Source of the DNA: Varanus komodoensis
Taxonomy: Eukaryota; Chordata; Lepidosauria; Squamata; Varanidae
Direction: 5' to 3'
Length of the DNA stretch: 64,000 bases
NCBI RefSeq assembly: GCF_004798865.1
Contig: NW_025335568.1
Coordinates: 51,290,103 to 51,354,102 of the forward strand
Positions 58,001 through 64,000 of the stretch are shown here, piece after piece (the first letter of the stretch is position 1; every line of letters starts with the position of its first letter). Made by a program: the position numbers and the translations under genes. Below the pieces are notes generated by a model. The model made no database searches. It was not told the origin of the DNA and was given only the letters and a program-made list of their open reading frames with translations.

Positions 58001-59742
58001 GTAACATTTTAAACTGCAGGTGGAAGATTATAGATCTCTCTCTTCCGCTACAGATTAAAAGCCAACATGGTAATGCCATTAATGAAGCAGGATAATTACA
58101 CAATAAATAGTTTCCTCAGGAAGCACCCAACCTTTAGTTTATATATTGCACTTCAAAGTGATCTCTCAAATGAATTTCAGTTCTTATATTTAATATTCAT
58201 GAATGCAATATTTTAAACTCGTTGGAATTCACTTTTCCTGAACTCTCTGGCCCTATGCAGGTGTTTGCCTGCTACATGAGTAGGGCTAATTTGGAGATGG
58301 GACATGGGCAAGCATGCAAGCCCCACTGAAACAGCCCCACATCCTCGGCTGCAATTTCTGAAAAGAGGCTGGCAAGCACATTCAGCTGAATATGCTTACA
58401 AGGTTCCCAGGACTGGATCCCCTAATAAGCAGTGCTTGTGACCACAGGAAATTTATAAGTACATGCAGCTGGAGGAGTTCACAAGCCCCATTTCAGATTT
58501 TTGTGCTAAATGTGTGAAGGCCTTTAACGCTGCTGGGCCCAAGGGGGTGGCCAGGGCAGAGCTTGTGTGCTTCCCCATGTCCTGCCCTCTGTTTTGCCCC
58601 ACAAAGACTGCTGGCCAGTAACAGCCAAGGGCACCTGTCAGGCTCATATGAGAGAGGATGTCCTGTGACATCTGCCACTGTGCCTGGCTACAAACCAGAT
58701 AATAATCCTTTTCTGTGACTTCTTCCCTGCCATTGCATATAAACTAGTGTCATGCTGGCTGGCATCCTGTTCCTATTATAACATAATTTTAGTAATCAAG
58801 CATGCTTCTCCCGACATGTCCTAGATTTGCAATGAGTTTCAGCCCTCTTTGCAAAAGAAATGATCCCTTAAATCATGTATTAATCTGGTTCTAAGGGTTC
58901 TTTTTTCATAGTGCAACAAATCTTACTCATCATAGGGTGCAGGCCCTTTGGACTGATGGAAGCCTCTGTGACTGGGGGGTTCCAATCATCCTGTGCCTTT
59001 GCAGGCTCTGTCCTCCTTTGCGGTATCTTGTGCCAGCCTGCTCCGCGAGCCCATCTTGCTGAACTGCACTGCTGGAGGTGGGGCAGTGGCCAGGAGGCCC
59101 TCAGCTCCAGCAGATTCATGGCCTTTCCCTCCCCACTCACCAGCATGACCCATTCCTTCCTACTGCTGGAGCTTCAACCTCAGGGACAGAAGTTGCTACA
59201 GAGTTTTTGTGATCTTTGGGAGGGGCTTGGGAATGGGAACCCCTGCTCAAATTTCCCCTCCAAAGTAGTAGCTCTTGTCTCAACCATGAAAAGGAGAACA
59301 TCTGCAGTAGCTATGGCCCTACACACAGCATCTGGGGGCAGGAGTATAAACAAGCGCTGTTGATCAGTATCTCTTGCAACACAGTGGCTATGTGAATGCT
59401 ACTGAGCCTTGTTCAACCCTGTTACCTTCATAGCCAAATCTTGGGCTTCCCAAAAGCACCTGCCTGGCTGCTAAGGGAAATAGGATGCTGGTCAAATGCA
59501 GCTTTGGGCTAGCCTCTTGTTTTTGACAGTGCTGAGTTGAGCAAATATTTGCACAAAATATCAAACCAAGATCTTCCATAATAGTGAGAGGTTTTGAATT
59601 TGCGCAGGTTTTAGTAGCTAGTATAGACACTCTTAGGATGCAATCCTTTGGCCTTCCAACACTAACTGGGAAGCCACAGGATTCTTTGAAGTTCCAGGTC
59701 TGAGATCCTATTGTCTCAGAGCTGGGACTTTGAAGGTTGAGC
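55015..59742. other. Long stretch without recognisable genes
   Basis: Upstream flank of the L2 element. It contains a family P half ('ggggcttacttcaaacagaa' ... 'gcacaggattgc', 56070-56108), a CA run near 55861-55879, a C-rich patch at 56795-56820 and a GC-richer zone 56790-57250 with overlapping frames on both strands (up to 134 codons) that have no domain. Frames at 58880-59363 likewise overlap on both strands. Confidence 0.35.
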
Positions 59743-59761
59743 ATCTGCCCCCTTGTGGCTG
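59743..59761 (-). promoter_or_regulatory. Candidate CTCF binding motif, reverse
   Basis: The minus strand reads CAGCCACAAGGGGGCAGAT, with the core CCACAAGGGGGCAG fitting the CTCF consensus at all strongly conserved positions. It faces the forward motif at 17309-17327 (convergent). Confidence 0.5.
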
Positions 59762-60654
59762 CACAAAAAGGATCATGCTAGCTGCCCCTCCAAGGTCAGA
59801 ATTGGGACTTGGGGGAACAGAATGGTGTGTTGGGGGCAGGGAATTATGCCAGTTCCAAACAGTGCTCCAGCCTCCTTTTCTCCTCATCTCTGCCATGAAA
59901 TCAAGATGGCCTGATATGGCTTTCTAGAAAAGATGCAGGGCATAAGGTGTTCTGAATCTTATGAACTGGATGTTCATACGCTTCTATGTTCACAGGTTTG
60001 TGAGCATATGCAGGAAAGAGCGGGGAGATTGTGTTATTGTTTGTACTGTAATTCAACTTACTTGAATTCTGAAACACTCTCTGTTTACAATGTACATGCA
60101 CCTGAACTTTTATAATATGGAAAAATACATTAAATCTAAATGTTATGAAGCTGGGATAATGATTTAAACATAATTGAATCCACCTGCTTGATTGGACATG
60201 GTCTATATTACACTGTGTAGCACCATCAGTGTGTGGGGTGGCAGGGGAAGGCTATCACAGTAAGAATAGATTTAGAATTGTGAATATAGTGAGCTTTTAA
60301 GAGCATCACTGGAAAAGGAAAGTTTTTCCTACATTAGGAATATAAAATTCAGTACAAGTCACTTTTTCTCACAGAGTTCTTCCTTCAGGGCTAAGTATGC
60401 CTGTTTGGCTCACACAGCCACTACAAAAGTAACAGATAAATCAGATTGTTCCCATTAATCTAGGATACCAAAGCTTTCTGTTTTCAGAACATCATTTGTC
60501 AGAGAACTGGGAAGTTGGTAAGAATAGCTTAAATGGGCTGCAGATGCCTATCTTAGAATACAATTGTGTGCATGTTTATACACAATTAATGTTAAGAATA
60601 TTAATATTAATTAATGTTTATACACAGGGGTCCTAAAATAACAGGCTTAGGGAA
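59762..60654. other. Unassigned DNA
   Basis: Nothing recognised. Confidence 0.35.
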
Positions 60655-60712
60655 GACCCTCCGGAAAGTTGCCAGTCAAAACAAACAACTATGGACTAGA
60701 TAGACCAATGGC
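60655..60712 (+). mobile_element. tRNA-derived SINE family T, tail fragment
   Basis: 'gttgccagtcaaaacaaaca' and 'atggactagatagaccaatg' match the family end 'gctgccagtcagtgtagac ... gctagatggaccaatggtc'. Confidence 0.5.
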
Positions 60713-60910
60713 GCCCATCTGGGGAATGCTAGGAATTATACCATTTTTTCCTTTCTAAACACCCATAGGTTGGCACATGTAGCAGTGCTTGTTTCAGAGC
60801 TATTCTTTTCATACACATGTGGATTTGATTAACATGTTAATCTATGACTGACTCATACAATTAAGATGCCTTCATCTGGGTTGGAATTAATGAGTTTGAG
60901 CTAGATAAAT

Positions 60911-60962
60911 ATTGCAGTTCTATGCATGTTTACTCAGAAGTAAATGTGTATGCAATTGCAAT
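60911..60962. repeat. Palindromic MITE-like repeat, family P (compact copy)
   Basis: The arms ATTGCAGTTCTATGCATGTT and the reverse-complementary 'tgtgtatgcaattgcaat' surround the perfect inverted core TTTACTCAGAAGTAAA. Same motif set as at 21549-21632 and 51096-51165. Confidence 0.6.
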
Positions 60963-61710
60963 GATGAATCTAGGTTCCTTTGAAATTGATAGGAAGTTAG
61001 TCATGTCTGAAGTCTGGTGGTTTCAGCCAAACCTATGATGAACTAACTTAATCTAAATCTAGTCTGATAGCTGGACTTATCTTTGATCCTTCAGAAATAG
61101 CTTATTTTTATCCCTGAATTTTCTCATTCTCTCTCTTTCCTTTCTGTGTTCCTTTCTTCCAGAATCTTCTTATTCAAATCTTCATTTTCATCTTCATTAA
61201 GTTCCTCAGCTCCACTTCACACTTTGAAAAACAATAATGTATGTGTGACTTTCATCAGCAAAGCAGTTAACCAAGCAAACCTACATGTTACGCTCATTGC
61301 TCATTTTACGTTAGTGAAACTGCACATGGACTTCATTCAGAACAGGAGCAGTGCACTCCTGGAAGGGTGGATTAAATCTTTCCATTTTTCTCCACATTTT
61401 CATTCCGCAGGACCCACCTTGGACTCCAACCTTATGGATTTTATAACTAAACTAAGGGTGAAATCTTATGCATGTTTAAGCAGAAAAAAGCCTTGCATCT
61501 CCCAGCATTTCCCAGCTAGAAATTGTGGGTATTTTATTGTCTAAGCATGCACAGGATCATGCTCTTAGGATCTTAGAAAACATTGCTAGGATATCCTTAT
61601 GCCTGAAATATTTGACAGCAGCTTCCAATCAGAAAAGATCAATCTGACAGAGAACCTGCTCTCCCCAAGGTCATTCATGGTCCTGCTGGCTGGAGATGCA
61701 GAGAGATGGT
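60963..61710. other. Unassigned DNA with a family P piece
   Basis: The text 'gtgaaatcttatgcatgttt' with 'agcatgcacaggatcatgct' (61455-61563) resembles family P. A 132-codon frame at 61146-61544 has no domain and runs into that repeat. Confidence 0.35.
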
Positions 61711-61810
61711 GCCTTCCAGATGTGTTAGACTGCAGTTCCCATTGTGTCACCCTAGCATGGACAAGCTGGCATAAGACAATGGGACCGATAGTCCAACACA
61801 TCTGAGGGCA
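61711..61810. mobile_element. Foldback MITE family F, clear palindrome
   Basis: 'ccttccagatgtgttagact' plus 'gcagttcccattgt' on the left is mirrored by 'acaatgggaccgatagtcca' plus 'acacatctgaggg' on the right. Between them, 'cctagcatggacaagctggc'. Non-coding, non-autonomous. Confidence 0.7.
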
Positions 61811-61974
61811 TGTGGGGGTGGGGAGAGGCTGGAATATCCAGCAGTGGTCCAACATTGGTCCAAATGTGGGCCCAGCACATGCCCGAGGTCCTGTAGAACA
61901 ATCCTAAAGCCCATGCCTAGGGATGTTGTTTCCATCTTCTGCTTTTTCTATTTCAGAGGATTTCAGATAGCAGG

Positions 61975-62080
61975 GATGGAAACAACATCTCTGCCTGAGA
62001 CCTTCAACAGCTGTTGCCAAGTTGGAGCAGACAGTGCTGGACTAGATGCACCACGGTTTTGTTGTAATGAAGCTTGACAC
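61975..62080 (+). mobile_element. tRNA-derived SINE family T, 3' part
   Basis: 'ctctgcctgagaccttcaac', 'agctgttgccaagttggagc', 'agacagtgctggactagatg' and 'ttgttgtaatgaagctt' follow the family order (ctgcctgaaaccctggagag, ctgctgccagtca, agacaatactgagctagatgg, tataaggcagctt). Confidence 0.6.
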
Positions 62081-63304
62081 TCTTATCAACTACATACCAA
62101 CTGGATGATCTGAATTGGCCCTAAGTGCCATTGATTAAAATGAAATTTATTTCCCTATCATTGTGCTAAACACTTGAGCTATAATTCCAGGACGGCTCTT
62201 TATATTACAAGTGTGGTCCTGGGAACTTCCTTTCTTCTCTTTACCTCAATGGGGCAACATTCCAAACTATTTAGAACTTAATTCTAATTCTGCAGTGCCC
62301 CTGCAAAATCCCCCACACCCAAAACATCAGTAATCAGCCACAGGCAGTTATATTTTACCCTTTTAAAAGGCATCCTAGCAAAATGTCATTATTGTTACAA
62401 GAAGTGGGAACTGAAACCAAATGTTGCATAGTAGAGTGCTCCAGTTCAGCATTCCAGCCAGCCAGCCATGCCCTCTTCCAAGATATTCCATTCTATCCTT
62501 CCTCTCCAATTTTCCATTCTTCTACCTCCAACAGTCAGTCAGCATTCCCTGGCTAGTAGGTACAGTCAGTCTCCAAGAGATTTTAGGAGGGAGATCCCCC
62601 CCCCAAGATTTTTGCAGACCTGCAAGCCTTGGACCCCTGCTCCAACCTTTTTCACACCTCCCTTTTATGCATGCCTGGTGCTATTTTGGACGGGTTGTGT
62701 TTAGTAAGTCTAAATGTCAGATTAATCAAATTTTCTGGTATCTGGAAGAATTTAACATATTTGGCACTATCTTCACAAAGAAGGTCCAGCACTTGAATAG
62801 AAAAGATATTTTTGCCTGGGACTGAAGAACTTTGGCAAAGATACATATGGGGGCTTCCAGTCTTCTTACTGCTTCAAAGACTGCTGTACTTAAAATAAAA
62901 TAAAAAAGAACACCTTCATTTCTCAGAACTATAATTCTGCTTCCTTTTTGCCAACAAACTTGCTTTTTGGAGGAAGAAATGTTCATGAGAGGAAGCTCTG
63001 ACAATTTTCTAAGATATGATTCAAACTAGGAGCATCAATATTTTTCACATTTAGAACTGAAAGCTCCAAAACATTTGCACCCAACAGGAACAGGTCAAAT
63101 CATACAGCAAATGTGTTGCATGCATCAGCAAAGACACACATGTTCCAAAAAATGTATTTAAAATCTTCAAAAAGTTACGTAACAGATGCTTCATAACTCT
63201 AAAATGAGACTAGGCTCAGGCGTGCATCCATTTTGCCATCCACACCTCACAGCAAGCAGTGCTTTGTGCAAAGTCTTCTGATGACAGTTAGACTAGGAAC
63301 ATTT
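62081..63304. other. Unassigned DNA
   Basis: A C-run lies at about 62596-62605. The 134-codon frame at 62421-62825 has no domain. Confidence 0.35.
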
Positions 63305-63465
63305 GTAGCATCTATTTATTTATTCCCCGCCTTTCCTCCAAGCAAATGGTTCTCAGGATGGTTTCACAACACAACAACAACAAATGAACAGCAATATCAA
63401 TCTTCAAAGCACTTGATTTTACACCCTCAAAAACCCTTTCAACCAGGAGGTTAGGTGGTATTTTC
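63305..63465 (-). mobile_element. L2/SINE-type 3' tail
   Basis: The plus strand 'tttatttattccccgccttt', 'atggttctcaggatggtttc', 'aacaacaacaaatgaacagc' and 'accctttcaaccaggaggtt' is the reverse complement of the tail and neighbouring body of the MIR-like/L2-tailed SINEs. Confidence 0.55.
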
Positions 63466-63477
63466 TAGAGCAATCTG

Positions 63478-63802
63478 TTGCAGCAAAGTAAAAAAGAATT
63501 AATCTTGTGATACTTTACAAAGCAATGCATTTGCTGTGGCATAAGTTGTTGTAGATCACAATCTTCTTCATTGGATGCACACAGTATTTTCTTAGGTAAA
63601 AGACAGACAGACAGACAGACAGACACACAGTTGGTGTGTCTCATCTCATTATTTACAATCTCTTCCCACTGATGTCTATATGAAGCTTTAATATGAGACA
63701 ACACTTCATGCATCTGTTGATGAGGACAGCAGTCTCCACAAGTTTAGCCTTACAATCTCTTCATCTTCAAGGTGCCACAAGAGTCATTTGCTGTTTTTCC
63801 TG
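63478..63802. mobile_element. Long-TIR foldback DNA element (MITE)
   Basis: The left arm runs 'attaatcttgtgatacttta', 'ggcataagttgttgtagatc', 'caatcttcttcattggatgc'. The right arm, read in reverse complement, runs 'atgactcttgtggcaccttg', 'taaacttgtggagactgctg', 'ctcatcaacagatgcatgaa'. The matching order over some 80-100 bp per arm shows long terminal inverted repeats. The interior carries a (GACA)n tract (63601-63627). The family form 'tcttgtggcaccttaaagac ... cttcatcagatgcat' is a high-copy reptile repeat as I recall it. No transposase. Confidence 0.7.
63601..63627. repeat. (GACA)n microsatellite
   Basis: Six perfect units inside the foldback element at 63478-63802. Confidence 0.9.
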
Positions 63803-64000
63803 GAAAAGAGGACAAAATTATTGTCCCCATCTTGCAAAGTGAGCAAGGGTGAGGCTCAAGAACAACCTGGTGAATTAATGCCTGGGGAGTTTTGAACTGA
63901 GCAGTTGATGGTTCACAATTTTATCCACCATCCTAATTAACTGTGATTGATTTCTAAGGAGACAGCTGGTAAAGTGCCTCCTATTTGGCAGGAATTACAA

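Noticed and set aside
61146-61544. 132-codon plus-strand frame as a gene
   Set aside because: No domain; its 3' part overlaps a family P repeat.
63601-63627. Tandem GACA units as a CRISPR-like or satellite array
   Set aside because: It is a simple microsatellite with 4-bp units; no spacers.

Overview
The window looks like squamate reptile (lizard or snake) nuclear DNA, either intergenic or the inside of a very long intron. The diagnostic signs are a Sauria-type SINE with a Bov-B-like tail (8835-9186), CR1 remnants, many L2-clade LINE pieces, a Gypsy-type LTR retrotransposon fossil, MIR/CORE-like and tRNA-derived SINEs, a probable 5S-derived SINE, and many foldback DNA elements. I recognise no host protein-coding gene and no tRNA, rRNA, or CRISPR. 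Reading frames longer than 100 codons are almost all LINE or LTR-element remnants or chance.

Layout. 0-6 kb: two CR1 pieces on the minus strand, a hAT-like diverged repeat, a MIR-like SINE and an L2 fragment. 8.4-11.3 kb: a broken Gypsy-type element whose front part was invaded by an L2-type tail, itself invaded by a Sauria SINE with a 12-bp target duplication. 17-26 kb: a good CTCF-like motif, L2 3' ends, a MIR-like SINE, foldback repeats, and a reverse-transcriptase fragment of another non-LTR clade. 26.5-27.5 kb: a GC-rich patch followed by a perfect 18-bp hairpin. 28-37 kb: SINEs, LINE tails and a cluster of three related repeats. 40.3-40.6 kb: a pogo/Tigger-like MITE with a 33-bp internal palindrome. 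42-44 kb: several tRNA-derived SINE copies. 48.6 kb: a short interstitial telomeric repeat. 51.7-55.0 kb: the main feature, an almost full-span minus-strand L2 LINE with an open endonuclease frame and a CpG-dense 5' UTR. 59-64 kb: a second good CTCF-like motif facing the first, foldback elements, SINEs and a long-TIR element.

How it works together: the window is mainly a record of layered transposition. The parts most likely to act today are the two convergent CTCF-like motifs about 42 kb apart and the CpG-rich L2 5' UTR, which could fire minus-strand transcripts. I found no convincing evidence of a previously undescribed system. All calls rest on reading by eye; no alignment or database search was run.
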